Below the pieces are notes generated by a model that saw only the letters and a list, made by a program, of their open reading frames with translations, was not told where the DNA came from and did no database searches. Both the position numbers and the translations under genes were made by a program. From positions 2,232,001 to 2,296,000 of the forward strand of contig CAVZBW010000005.1 of the NCBI GenBank assembly GCA_963773635.1: a stretch of 64,000 nt of DNA. Reading direction: 5' to 3'. This document shows positions 18,494 to 26,767 of the stretch, in pieces. The stretch is from CAVZBW01 sp963773635 (GTDB lineage Bacteria > Actinomycetota > Acidimicrobiia > Acidimicrobiales > RAAP-2). Numbering within the stretch: the first letter of the stretch is position 1; each line of letters begins with the position of its first letter.

Positions 18494-19525
18494 TCAGCTG
18501 CGCGGTTGCATCTCCTTGATCACGACGTCGCCGTGGCTGATCACGGGACGGTCGTCGAGGGAGAGCGAGTAGCCGTGCAGCGGGATGTCGAGGTGGCACG
18601 GCGACGCGTTGGTGCCGCCCAGCTCCTGGTTGGGTCCCGTGGCGAACAGCACGTTGCCGTAGAAGGAGCGGCCCTCCTGGCCGATGCCCCTCGTGTCCAT
18701 CGCCGGCCCGGACCAGAGGGCCTTCTCGTTGAGGCCCCACCCGATGTGCGAGATGGCATAACCGTCGGGATCCCGGAACTGGTCCATGTAGTCCCGCATG
18801 AGCTCTGCGTCGAGATCTCCGGAGAGGCCCGTGATCCGGCCTTCCTCAACCCGCAACGTGATGGGCGTGCGGACGTAGGACTTGAAGGGGTAGATGATCG
18901 TGCCCGGGCCGAGCACGACGATGCCGTCGACACCGTCGTCGTGGGCGCCCGTAAAGAGGAAGCCGGACGGCCAATGGTCCCAGCGGCCCGGCTCGTCCGT
19001 GTAGCCCCACTCGGTGATGACCGGGTAGCGCCCGAGCCGGTACACGAGGTCCGTCCCGTTCTCGTGCTGCACCCTGAGGCTCTCCGCGGAGCTCAGCAGC
19101 TCGCCGGCGAACTCCACGCGCTCCCGCAGCTCGGGGCTCGGCAGGAGCCGCGTCAGGACGTCGACGGGCTCGACCGCGAGAAGGATCCGCGTGCCGGAGG
19201 CCTGGATCTCCAGCTGCTCTTTGGAGAAGAGCATGAAGACGAGGTCGATGACGAGGTCCGCCTCCTTCAAGGCCGCCATGGCCGGTGCGTGCCCCTGCAG
19301 CGGCGTCTGCCCGACGTCCCAGGTGGCCGAGCTCTTGCCCCGCTGTGCGGGCACCCGCACGTGGTACGGGAGCGCTCCGAGCTCCTTGGCTGCCTGCATG
19401 AAGGCTGCGGCATGTCCCATGAGCTCGTCGGGACCGTCCGAGCTCAAGATGGCGACGGCCTCGCCCTCGCTGACGCCGCACAGCCGAAGCTCCTCGCGGC
19501 AGACGTTGACGAAGTCGTAGTTCAT
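18494..19525 (-). CDS. nicX: 2,5-dihydroxypyridine 5,6-dioxygenase (NicX)
   Basis: A 343-residue protein of the M29-aminopeptidase-like fold that matches Pseudomonas putida NicX strongly, for example YPVITEWGYTDEPGRWDHWP, GYAISHIGWGLNEKALW and PCHLDIPLHGYSLSLDD. The Fe(II) ligands of NicX correspond here to H260, H311 and D313. NicX splits the ring of 2,5-dihydroxypyridine with O2 to N-formylmaleamate. Its ATG overlaps the upstream amidase stop (ATGA). Aminopeptidase T annotation would be a misassignment given the conserved ligand set and the neighbouring nicD. Confidence 0.88.
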   Translation of the reverse strand: MNYDFVNVCREELRLCGVSEGEAVAILSSDGPDELMGHAAAFMQAAKELGALPYHVRVPAQRGKSSATWDVGQTPLQGHAPAMAALKEADLVIDLVFMLFSKEQLEIQASGTRILLAVEPVDVLTRLLPSPELRERVEFAGELLSSAESLRVQHENGTDLVYRLGRYPVITEWGYTDEPGRWDHWPSGFLFTGAHDDGVDGIVVLGPGTIIYPFKSYVRTPITLRVEEGRITGLSGDLDAELMRDYMDQFRDPDGYAISHIGWGLNEKALWSGPAMDTRGIGQEGRSFYGNVLFATGPNQELGGTNASPCHLDIPLHGYSLSLDDRPVISHGDVVIKEMQPRS

Positions 19526-20874
19526 GGGCACTCCTCCTCCGTGAGGGCGGTCTCGAGGGATGAGAGATCGCGGAGAAACGCGGGGTCGTCGTAGTGCGGC
19601 GCGACGGCCTGCACCCCTACCGGTAGGCCGTCGCCTCGCCGATGGAACGGGACGTTGGCCGCCGGCACCCCGAGCAGCGTCCAGGCGCGGCACATCACGG
19701 GATCGCCGGTGGAAGCGAGTCCGAGGGGCGCGACGCCGAGCGCGCTGGGGGCGAGGACCAGGTCGATGGCCTCCCCGAGGGGCTCCAGGTGGTTCCGGGC
19801 CTCCTCGGTGGTCTCGAGGGCGGCGAGGTACTGGCGCGCCGGGCAGGCGTCCCCCTGCTCGACGATGCGCCGGGCCCCCTCCGAGATCAGCTCGACCCGA
19901 GGGCCGAGGGCGCCGTGCAGGTTCTTGGCGACCTCGACTGCCATGACCGTTTGGTGGTGCTCGGGTAGTCGATGCCACGTGTGCGGCATGGCGAGCTCCG
20001 TGACCCGCCATCCGGCGTCCTCCAGGCACCCGGCCACCCGGTCGAGGGCGCCGAGGACGTCCTGATCCAGGTCGCCCCAGGCCCCGGCGGAGAGCACGGC
20101 GGCGCGCCGAGGGAGAGAGGTCGGCCTCCTCCGTGAGGTCGGGCTCGACGAGCCGCCGTGGCTCCCGCGGACGAGCGCTCGGTGGAGCAGCTCGAGGTCG
20201 GCGGCCGTCCTCGAGAACATCCCGAGCGTGTCGAGGTGCTCGGACAGCCGCCAGATTCCCCCCGTCGAAGTCCAGCCCCACGCCGGCTTGTAGCCGTAGA
20301 CCCCGCAGTAGGCGGCGGGGCGCACGACCGAGCCGGCGGTCTGGGTGCCGAGCGCGACGGGCACCATGCCGGCCGCCACCGCGGCCGCGGACCCGCTGGA
20401 GGACCCGCCCGGCGTCCGCGCCGGGTCCACCGGGTTGCGCGTCCGGGTCGGCTGGTACATGGCGAACTCGGTCGACTCGGTCTTGCCGAGCACGATGGCT
20501 CCCGCCCGGCGCAGGGTCGCCACGGCGATGGCGTCCTCGCTCGGTCGGTGATCGGCGAAGAGCGGGGATCCGTAGCCTGTGGGCAGGTCCGCCGTGTCGA
20601 TGACGTCCTTCACCCCGACGGCGAGGCCCCAGAGGGGCCCGGCCACCGTGTCGTCCAGATCCTTGGCGCGGCGCTGGACCGCATCGAAGTCACAGATCCG
20701 AAAGGCGCCGATCTCACCGTCGCGTCGGCGCACGCGCTCGACCAGCCCGCCGACGATGTCGCTGACCGACCGCTCGCCGGTGGCCACCGCGGCGACGGAC
20801 TCCGACCCCGACAGCTCCCAGGACGGGCGGCCGGCGGATCCCCCGGGACCCACGGGTGACGCGCGCCGGGTCAC
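19522..20874 (-). CDS. Amidase-signature family amidohydrolase
   Basis: A 450-residue amidase-signature enzyme: catalytic K89 in LAVGVKDVID, the Gly/Ser loop TPGGSSSGSAAAVAAG (cis-Ser near 158-160) and the nucleophile S182 in GTQTAGSVVRPA. Such enzymes hydrolyse amides to acid and ammonia. In this operon the natural job is maleamate to maleate, a step done by an isochorismatase-fold enzyme (NicF) in Pseudomonas; this would be a non-homologous replacement, which is inference. GTG start overlaps the previous stop (GTGA) and its own stop overlaps nicX (ATGA). Confidence 0.85.
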   Translation of the reverse strand: MTRRASPVGPGGSAGRPSWELSGSESVAAVATGERSVSDIVGGLVERVRRRDGEIGAFRICDFDAVQRRAKDLDDTVAGPLWGLAVGVKDVIDTADLPTGYGSPLFADHRPSEDAIAVATLRRAGAIVLGKTESTEFAMYQPTRTRNPVDPARTPGGSSSGSAAAVAAGMVPVALGTQTAGSVVRPAAYCGVYGYKPAWGWTSTGGIWRLSEHLDTLGMFSRTAADLELLHRALVRGSHGGSSSPTSRRRPTSLPRRAAVLSAGAWGDLDQDVLGALDRVAGCLEDAGWRVTELAMPHTWHRLPEHHQTVMAVEVAKNLHGALGPRVELISEGARRIVEQGDACPARQYLAALETTEEARNHLEPLGEAIDLVLAPSALGVAPLGLASTGDPVMCRAWTLLGVPAANVPFHRRGDGLPVGVQAVAPHYDDPAFLRDLSSLETALTEEECP

Positions 20875-22010
20875 CGTTGCTCGCCGCCCTCGGAGGCGTT
20901 GCCGGAGGAACCGGCGCCGCTCAGGTGCCCGAGGATGGCACCGATGGCATCGCCGCGGGCGGTCGGAGGTGTGCCGCGGCCGGCCGCGGCCGCCGGCCCC
21001 ACGGCTCGTCCGGGCCCTGGGGCGATGGTGATCGGCCGCACCTGCAGCGCAAAGAGCTCGGCCTCGGCCTCGGCGGTCGCGCCGTCGGTGGCCGAACTGC
21101 CCGTGCGGATCGTCCCGATGGCCCACTCCATGTCGAGGCCCCGACCGATCTTGGACTCGAGGTCCGCGGCGACCGAGGTCAGATCCGCGATCCGGTCGTC
21201 GCTGAGGGACCACCCGTCGCGCCGCCCGGGATCGACGTCCCGGCGCTCGACCGCCCTTCCGTCGAGATCCAGACGGTGCTCGACGGCCTTGGAGCCGCGT
21301 GCGCGCCGCTGGATCTCCCGGGTCACCTTGTTCACCTCGAAGAGGTCCGGCGTGACCTCCCCCCCGACGACCGCCTCGCCCAAGCCGTAGCTGGACTCGA
21401 TGACGAGGAGCGACCGGTCCCCGGTATGGGGGTGCTGGGTGAACATCACCCCGGCGACCCGGGCGTCCACCAGCTCCTGGACGATCACCGCCACGGAGTC
21501 GTCCGCGTCGGCGGCGTCGTTGGCGCCGCGCGCCCGGCGGTAGGAGTCGACGTGGGGGTCCAGGGCGGACATCCAGCAGCGCTCGACCTCTTCCAGGACC
21601 TGCGCGACGCCCCTCGCCCCGAGGAAGGTGCGGAACTGGCCGGCACAGCTCGACTCGGCGGAGTCTTCGACGGTGGCGCTCGAGCGGACGGCCACCGGCA
21701 GGGACGCCTCCCGACCCTCGCACAGCACCCCGTATGCGTGGGCCACGGCGTCGCTCAGCTCCCCGGGCAGCCCGCGTGGCTCCCCGGCGAGATCGCTGGA
21801 GCCCGCCCGGCCCTCGAGGTAGCGACGGTAAGCCGACGAGGTGACGACGAAGGACCTGGGCACCGACTGGCCGGCGCGCAGGAGCGATCCCAGGCCGACG
21901 GCCTTTCCCCCGACCTCGCGGAGATCGTCGGGGCCGCATGCGTACGTGGCCCGGACGTAGGGCGACGGCCCGAACACTTTGCGCTCCGCGTCGAGGTGCA
22001 CCTGGCTCAT
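20871..22010 (-). CDS. PEP-synthase/PPDK N-terminal-like ATP-binding subunit
   Basis: A 379-residue (~40 kDa) stand-alone version of the ATP-grasp half of PEP synthase and pyruvate phosphate dikinase: VGGKAVGLGSLLRAG (residues ~33-47), VAVRSSATVEDSAESSCAGQ (106-125, with the ATP-binding Arg109), SYGLGEAVVGGEVTPD (207-222), E295 in DMEWAI and the LQVRPIT end motif (322-328). This half moves a phosphoryl group from ATP to the phosphohistidine of a partner. The partner is the gene just upstream; the two overlap by ATGA. Size and layout match PpsB of phenylphosphate synthase rather than a full-length PEP synthase. Confidence 0.85.
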   Translation of the reverse strand: MSQVHLDAERKVFGPSPYVRATYACGPDDLREVGGKAVGLGSLLRAGQSVPRSFVVTSSAYRRYLEGRAGSSDLAGEPRGLPGELSDAVAHAYGVLCEGREASLPVAVRSSATVEDSAESSCAGQFRTFLGARGVAQVLEEVERCWMSALDPHVDSYRRARGANDAADADDSVAVIVQELVDARVAGVMFTQHPHTGDRSLLVIESSYGLGEAVVGGEVTPDLFEVNKVTREIQRRARGSKAVEHRLDLDGRAVERRDVDPGRRDGWSLSDDRIADLTSVAADLESKIGRGLDMEWAIGTIRTGSSATDGATAEAEAELFALQVRPITIAPGPGRAVGPAAAAGRGTPPTARGDAIGAILGHLSGAGSSGNASEGGEQR

Positions 22011-23869
22011 GGGACCGCCCCCGCCGTCGCCCCGTCGGGCTCGGGGGCCCGCTCGAGGATGGTCACCTTGCCCGTGTTGCCGTCGACCCTCAGGAGGTCT
22101 CCGGTGCGAACGACCTTCGTGCCGACACCCGTGGCCACGACGGCGGGCAGCTCGTACTCGCGCGAGACGATGGCGGCGTGGGACATGATGCCGCCGCCGT
22201 CGGAGACGGCCGCGGCGATCCGAGCGAACACGATCGACCAGCTCGGCGCGGTGAGCGGGCACACCAGGACCTCCCCGTCGACCAGCTCTTCGAGCTCGGC
22301 GACCGAGTGCACGACGCGCGCCGGTCCCTCCGCCACCCCGGGCGACGCCGCCAGGCCCTCGAGCTCGCTCATGCCCGCGCCGCCGCCCTCTGCGGCGAGC
22401 CAACGCTCCACCGTGTCCGTGTTGATGCCGAACAAGGTGACGGTGATCGGCTCGGTCACCCGCTCCGGGGGGCGGCCAAGGGCGGGTGGGGGGCTCCATT
22501 CCTCCAACGCCGTATAGATCCGTCGCCTGCGCTCCACCTCGTCGCGCCAGATGCGCTCGCTGCGCGTCGTCACGCCGAGCGCCCAACGCGCCTCCATCTC
22601 GTAGAGCACGCGGTACACCTCGTAGCGATGGAGAAAGAAGATGTCCTCGTCACGGTCGAGCAAGCCGCCTGCGACGAGGACGCCGCCGAGCTCGCGCACC
22701 TTGTTGAAGAAGAGCGAGTGGTGCCAGTGCTCCACATAGAAGTTGTGGTTCTCGACGAACGGGAACACCTGGCGTGAGAGCGCGAGCAGGCTGTCGAAGG
22801 CCGCCGCCTCATCGTCGTCGAGCAGGTCCCGGTAGCCGTGGGCGATGCGTTCGCGCTCCGACCGGAGATGCTCGAGGGGCCGCTCGAGGCTCTCGCCGCC
22901 CTGCACCCGAGCCACATAGTCCCGCAGGGCGGCGAACGGCGGCCTCATGTCGTCGATCCAGGCCCGGTTGGCGTGGCAGTAGCCCGCGCCCGTCGAGTAG
23001 TAGAACCACGGGTCCTTGACGCGCTCGAGCTCGGCCAACCACTCCTTGCCCTCGCTCGAGCGGCCGAGGGCCGCCACGACGGCCTCGGGATCCTGCTCGG
23101 ACCTGATGATGTCTCCGACCCCGAGCTCCACCGCACGCACCGCCAGGTTGCGCAGCTCCTTGTCGGGCCGATAGAGGATCACGTCGATGCCGGCCACCAT
23201 GCGCGCCACGAGGTCGTCGGTGATGGCCGGGAAGTGCGCACGGCAAAACTCGAGGAAGGTGAGGTAGGCCCCATAGGCGAGATTGAGCATCTCGAAGTGG
23301 TAGTAGGCCATCTCGTGCATGTTCTCGAGCAGCCGGCTGTAGTTCACCAGGAGATCGAAGGCGGTCGAGGTGCCGCGCCGACCAAACACCGTCTCGTCGG
23401 GCTCGCACTCTTGGAGGGGTTCGAAGTGCATCGTCTTGAGGCGGTCGATGCAGTCCGTGGCCTTGTTGACCCACTGGTCGTAGATCTCGTCCCAGTTCTC
23501 GAAGTAGTAGCGGGCACGCTGCTCAAAGACCGGCTCGCGCTCGGCGATCATCGCCGGGTCGTCGATGACGTTGGGGCTGAGGTACAGGTAGCCGTTCACG
23601 ATGCGGTGCTCGATCCCGAGGGCGGTGGGGAGGCGCCAGATCCTTGTCGTGTACTGGTTGAGCGAGACGAGCCAGCTCTCCGGCATCATCAGGTCGAACG
23701 GGTACAGCGGCTCCGGGTTGTGCATCTGGTCGAAGAACCAGAGCTTGTTCTCGTCGCGGTCCCGCATGTCCCCGCTGAAGAGGAGGTAGTCGGGGTACAT
23801 CGACTCCCACCCCTCCGCGCCGGCCGGCGTTTCGATGTCGTATGGGTTGCGAAACGTCCCGCCGCTCAT
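22007..23869 (-). CDS. PEP-utilizing-enzyme-type phosphohistidine subunit (phenylphosphate-synthase PpsA-like)
   Basis: A 620-residue (~70 kDa) protein. Residues ~1-470 are a large mostly helical domain with conserved aromatic motifs (KLWFFDQMHNPEPLYPFDLM; FVENHNFYVEHWHHSLFF) of the kind found between the ATP and swivelling domains of rifampin phosphotransferase and phenylphosphate synthase. Residues ~495-605 are the PEP-utilizer mobile domain with phosphohistidine H564 in GGGIMSHAAIVSREYELP. There is no C-terminal PEP/pyruvate-binding barrel, so the acceptor is probably another hydroxyl compound, plausibly a hydroxypyridine. First gene of the operon; candidate IclR operators lie 136-180 bases upstream. 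Confidence 0.82.
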   Translation of the reverse strand: MSGGTFRNPYDIETPAGAEGWESMYPDYLLFSGDMRDRDENKLWFFDQMHNPEPLYPFDLMMPESWLVSLNQYTTRIWRLPTALGIEHRIVNGYLYLSPNVIDDPAMIAEREPVFEQRARYYFENWDEIYDQWVNKATDCIDRLKTMHFEPLQECEPDETVFGRRGTSTAFDLLVNYSRLLENMHEMAYYHFEMLNLAYGAYLTFLEFCRAHFPAITDDLVARMVAGIDVILYRPDKELRNLAVRAVELGVGDIIRSEQDPEAVVAALGRSSEGKEWLAELERVKDPWFYYSTGAGYCHANRAWIDDMRPPFAALRDYVARVQGGESLERPLEHLRSERERIAHGYRDLLDDDEAAAFDSLLALSRQVFPFVENHNFYVEHWHHSLFFNKVRELGGVLVAGGLLDRDEDIFFLHRYEVYRVLYEMEARWALGVTTRSERIWRDEVERRRRIYTALEEWSPPPALGRPPERVTEPITVTLFGINTDTVERWLAAEGGGAGMSELEGLAASPGVAEGPARVVHSVAELEELVDGEVLVCPLTAPSWSIVFARIAAAVSDGGGIMSHAAIVSREYELPAVVATGVGTKVVRTGDLLRVDGNTGKVTILERAPEPDGATAGAVP

Positions 23870-24004
23870 GGGGCTGCTCGTCCCTCCGCCTCTCGTGCCC
23901 GACCGCCCCGATCCGGGGCCGACGACCCTGTCACCCATCCGTGCCGTTGTTTGCCGCCAGGTCGCGCAAGGATGCGGTCGCTACGGGAGCATGGGAAGCC
24001 CATT

Positions 24005-24021
24005 GTTCCACCCAGCGGAAC
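24005..24021. promoter_or_regulatory. Candidate IclR-type operator 1
   Basis: GTTCCACCCAGCGGAAC: perfect 5-bp inverted repeat around a 7-base centre, of the GTTCCG/CGGAAC style bound by IclR-family regulators. It lies between the iclR-type gene and the phosphotransferase operon, ~136 bases before the latter's start. Confidence 0.5.
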
Positions 24022-24034
24022 GCTGGACCGGAGA

Positions 24035-24049
24035 GCGGAACAACTCCGC
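24035..24049. promoter_or_regulatory. Candidate IclR-type operator 2
   Basis: GCGGAACAACTCCGC: perfect 5-bp inverted repeat around five bases, sharing the GCGGAAC half-site with operator 1, whose centre is 29 bases away. Two related sites in one promoter region support binding by the adjacent IclR protein, but this is untested. Confidence 0.45.
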
Positions 24050-24090
24050 ATTGTCCCTGGTGAGCGATTATTAACTCCCGGTGACGACCC

Positions 24091-24900
24091 TCAGCGGTAG
24101 CCGGAGCCGCCCCACCACACCGATTCGAGGGTCATCAGCCGGGCCGCGGCGGCCTGCACCCGGCGCGCCATCTGCCCGATGTGCTCGCCGGACACCCTGG
24201 TCACCGGGCCCGCAACGGAGATCGCGGCCCGCGCCACGCGGGTGCGGTCAAACACGGGGGCGGCCACCGAAGCCAGGCCGGGCTCGTCTTCCTCGATGCT
24301 GAAGGCGTAGCCACGGGCACGGGTCTCCGACAGGCAGCGGAGAAACTGCGACTTGGACCGGATGGTCCTCGGGGTGCGCTGCTCGAAGCCCCTGGCGCAG
24401 GCCGCCTCGGCCACCGAGGGGTTAAAGGCGGCGACCGCCTTGCCGGAGCTCGTGAGATGGATCGGCCGGAGCCGGGAGACCCGCGAGGAGAAGCGGAGGC
24501 CCTGGTAGCTCTCCAGCCGCTCGACGTAGAACATCTGGTCGCCCTCGGGTACCGCCAGGTGCACCGTCTCCCCCGTCTGGGCCCGTAGCGACTCGAGGAG
24601 AGGGAGGCTGATGTCTCTCAGCTGGCTCCGGCTGGCCACCAGCGCGCCGAGCTCGTGGAGGCGAATGCCCAGCCGGTAGGCCCTGGACTCGGGCACCCGC
24701 TCGACGTACCCCTTGGCGCGGAGGGTGGCCAGGATCCGGTGGGCCGTGCTCTTGGGGACGCCCACTCGACGACCGAGCTCGGTGACCCCGAGCTGTGGCT
24801 CCGTGGCCAAGCAGTCGAGCAGGTCGAGCGCCACGGCGACCGACTGGACGCCCGCCGACGGCCCGGAAGGCCTCTCCGACGGTGTCGCCTGCTCGCTCAT
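24091..24900 (-). CDS. IclR-family transcriptional regulator
   Basis: A 269-residue IclR protein: winged helix at residues ~17-80 (SVAVALDLLDCLATEPQLGVTELGRRVGVPKSTAHRILATLRAKGYV) and an effector domain from ~95 (LHELGALVASRSQLRDISLPLLE...TGETVHLAVPEGDQMFYVER). IclR proteins control aromatic and heterocycle catabolism. The gene lies directly upstream of, and in line with, the phosphotransferase/nicX operon, so that operon is its likely target. ATG 24900 with GGGAG upstream is preferred over the longer frame to 25041. Confidence 0.88.
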   Translation of the reverse strand: MSEQATPSERPSGPSAGVQSVAVALDLLDCLATEPQLGVTELGRRVGVPKSTAHRILATLRAKGYVERVPESRAYRLGIRLHELGALVASRSQLRDISLPLLESLRAQTGETVHLAVPEGDQMFYVERLESYQGLRFSSRVSRLRPIHLTSSGKAVAAFNPSVAEAACARGFEQRTPRTIRSKSQFLRCLSETRARGYAFSIEEDEPGLASVAAPVFDRTRVARAAISVAGPVTRVSGEHIGQMARRVQAAAARLMTLESVWWGGSGYR

Positions 24901-24989
24901 CTGGACTCCCTGGCCCCTCTGGCCCCTCCGCCGGTGCGCTCCGCCGGGAAGGGAGTGACCGAGCCTATGCCGGTCCGCTCGCCCAAAGC

Positions 24990-25706
24990 TCAGGGCGCGA
25001 GCCGCTCCCGCAGGCGATCCAGGGCCAGGCGCCCGGCCCACTCCACGTGCTCCCGCATGTGTCCGGCAGCCTCCACCGGGCTCCGCCGGCGCAGCGCGGC
25101 CGCCACCGCCCGGTGCTGCTCCTCGGCTGCCTTCATGTCCTCGGACCGATAGGCGATGACCGAGCGATAGGCCTCCGGTATGGAGGAGATCTGGCGGATC
25201 AGGGCGGAGAGGCGAGGGTTCCCCGAGGCGTCGGCGATGTTGTAGTGGAAGTGGGTGTCGGCCGCGAGCTGCTCGGCGGGCGCAGCATGGTGCAGCTCGC
25301 CCAATCGGTCGCAGCTCTTGTCGAGGAGGTCGGCGAGCACGGGGGTCATCCGTCCCGCCGCGAGCCGGGCCGCCTCCGCCTCCAGCAGCCCCCGTACTCC
25401 GTAGACGTCCACGATGTCCCGGGGGCTGAGCTGGAGGACCGTGGCGCCGCGGTTGCGGGTCAGCTCCACGAGTCCGACGCTGCTCAGCTGGATGAGCGCC
25501 TCCCGGATCGGGGTGCGGCTCACGCCCTGGGCCTCAGCGAGGGCGGCTTCGCGCAAGCGCGTGCCGGGGGGGAGCGAACCGTTCATGATCGCCTGGCTGA
25601 TGCGCCTGGCGACGATGTCCGCGGTGCTCTCTCCCCGGACGGGCTCACCCGAGAGCGCCACGCCCTCGGGCCACTGCGCCGTCTCCCCGGCGGCCTCGGC
25701 CGTCAC
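24990..25706 (-). CDS. GntR-family (FCD-type) transcriptional regulator
   Basis: A 238-residue regulator: N-terminal GntR winged helix (ADIVARRISQAIMNGSLPPGTRLREAALAEAQGVSRTPIREAL) and a C-terminal helical FCD effector domain with candidate metal ligands (D and H in AADTHFHYNIADAS, EEQHRAVAAAL, MREHVEW). It is divergent from the molybdenum hydroxylase genes and so probably controls them. GTG at 25706 with AGAGGGG upstream gives a sensible start; the longer frame to 25889 would run into the divergent gene. Confidence 0.87.
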   Translation of the reverse strand: MTAEAAGETAQWPEGVALSGEPVRGESTADIVARRISQAIMNGSLPPGTRLREAALAEAQGVSRTPIREALIQLSSVGLVELTRNRGATVLQLSPRDIVDVYGVRGLLEAEAARLAAGRMTPVLADLLDKSCDRLGELHHAAPAEQLAADTHFHYNIADASGNPRLSALIRQISSIPEAYRSVIAYRSEDMKAAEEQHRAVAAALRRRSPVEAAGHMREHVEWAGRLALDRLRERLAP

Positions 25707-25736
25707 GACACCCCTCTTTCTCGTCTCGTTCCCGTT

Positions 25737-25758
25737 CGATTCGCGCTCGATTCGCGCT
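25737..25758. repeat. Tandem 11-bp repeat in divergent promoter
   Basis: CGATTCGCGCT occurs twice head to tail between the GntR gene and the hydroxylase operon. The 11-base period places both copies on the same DNA face, as for protein-binding sites. Confidence 0.6.
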
Positions 25759-25801
25759 CGGAGCAACCCTCCCCTTGTGCACGTTGAGCCTAATTGTATT
25801 C

Positions 25802-25811
25802 TTGTATGCAA
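25802..25811. promoter_or_regulatory. Candidate GntR/FCD operator
   Basis: TTGTATGCAA differs by one base from TTGTATACAA, a common operator core of FCD-type GntR regulators. A second TTGTAT half-site lies at 25794-25799. Position between the GntR gene and the operon it faces supports the call. Confidence 0.45.
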
Positions 25812-25876
25812 TCCAGGATCCACGACGACGAGGGGACCACGAGAGGAGCGGTGGGCATGGCAGGTCGAGCGACGCC

Positions 25877-26767
25877 ATGAAGCCGGCACCTTTCGGTTAC
25901 CACCTGGCCACCTCCGTGGACGAGGCCGTCGAGCTCTTGGCCGCCTACGAGGGCTCGGCCAGACCCCTCGCCGGCGGACAGAGCCTGGCGCCGATGCTCA
26001 ACATGCGGCTCGTCCGTCCCGACGCCCTCGTCGATCTCAACGGGATCCGCGGGCTCGACACCATCGAGGCGAACGGAGCCGAGACCCGGCTCGGGGCGCT
26101 CACGCGGTATACGGCGCTCGAATGGTCGGGCGCCGTCGCGGCGCGACTGCCCCTACTGACGGAGGTCGTGCGCCATGTCGGGGACCGCCAGATCCGCAAC
26201 CGGGGGACGATCGGCGGCAGCCTGTCCCATGGCGACCCGACCGCCGAGGTTCCCCTCGCCTGCCTGGCCCTCGGGGCCCGGGTCAAGGTCAGCGGACCGG
26301 CGGGAGGGCGAGAGATCGCCGTGCGCGACCTCTACGAGGGGTCCTACGCGACCGCCCTCGACCCGCTCGAGGTCCTTATCGACGTGACCTGCCCGAGCGC
26401 CCCGCGCTACTGGGCCTTTGCCGAGATGTGCCGGCGCCACAACGACTTTGCGGTCGTGAGCGTGGCCTGCGTGGGCGATCGCGACGAGGAGGGGCGGTGG
26501 GGCGGCGTCCGGATCGCGCTCGGGGGGGTGGCCGACGTGCCCGTCCTGGCCGAGCGTGCGGGCGCCCTGCTCTCGGAGACGCCGCTCTCCGATGAGGCCA
26601 TCGCCGAGGCGGCCCGGGCCAGCCTCGAGGTGGTCGATCCGCCATCGGACATCCGGGCGTCCGCGGAGTACCGCAGGCACCTCGTGCCCGTGTACGTCCG
26701 CCGGGTGCTCGCCTCGATGCGGCACTCGGCCTCCGGGGCGCAACCGGACGAGGAGGAGAGGACATGA
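25877..26767 (+). CDS. Molybdenum hydroxylase, FAD-binding (CoxM-type) subunit
   Basis: A 296-residue subunit of the xanthine-dehydrogenase/CO-dehydrogenase family. The two FAD loops are present: AGGQSLAPMLNMRL (32-45) and TIGGSLSHGDPTAEVP (111-126). It carries electrons from the iron-sulfur subunit to an acceptor. The next gene overlaps by ATGA. First gene of the plus-strand arm of the island, facing the GntR regulator. ATG 25877 chosen for homology; no strong ribosome binding site is visible. Confidence 0.9.
   Translation: MKPAPFGYHLATSVDEAVELLAAYEGSARPLAGGQSLAPMLNMRLVRPDALVDLNGIRGLDTIEANGAETRLGALTRYTALEWSGAVAARLPLLTEVVRHVGDRQIRNRGTIGGSLSHGDPTAEVPLACLALGARVKVSGPAGGREIAVRDLYEGSYATALDPLEVLIDVTCPSAPRYWAFAEMCRRHNDFAVVSVACVGDRDEEGRWGGVRIALGGVADVPVLAERAGALLSETPLSDEAIAEAARASLEVVDPPSDIRASAEYRRHLVPVYVRRVLASMRHSASGAQPDEEERT

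Noticed and set aside
18478..18497. TetR operator CTGACGGTCGGTCGTTTCAG between nicX and the permease, sharing TCGGTCGT with the site near 12700
   Set aside because: Only 8 shared bases and poor symmetry, partly inside the nicX coding end; not strong enough to link the TetR gene at 12737 to this operon.
18494..19525. M29 aminopeptidase (aminopeptidase T)
   Set aside because: H260, H311 and D313 and long matching blocks fit NicX; the operon context also supports the dioxygenase.
20871..23869. Phosphoenolpyruvate synthase split into two genes for gluconeogenesis
   Set aside because: The C-terminal PEP/pyruvate-binding TIM barrel is missing from both genes and the large helical domain is of the phenylphosphate-synthase/rifampin-phosphotransferase kind.
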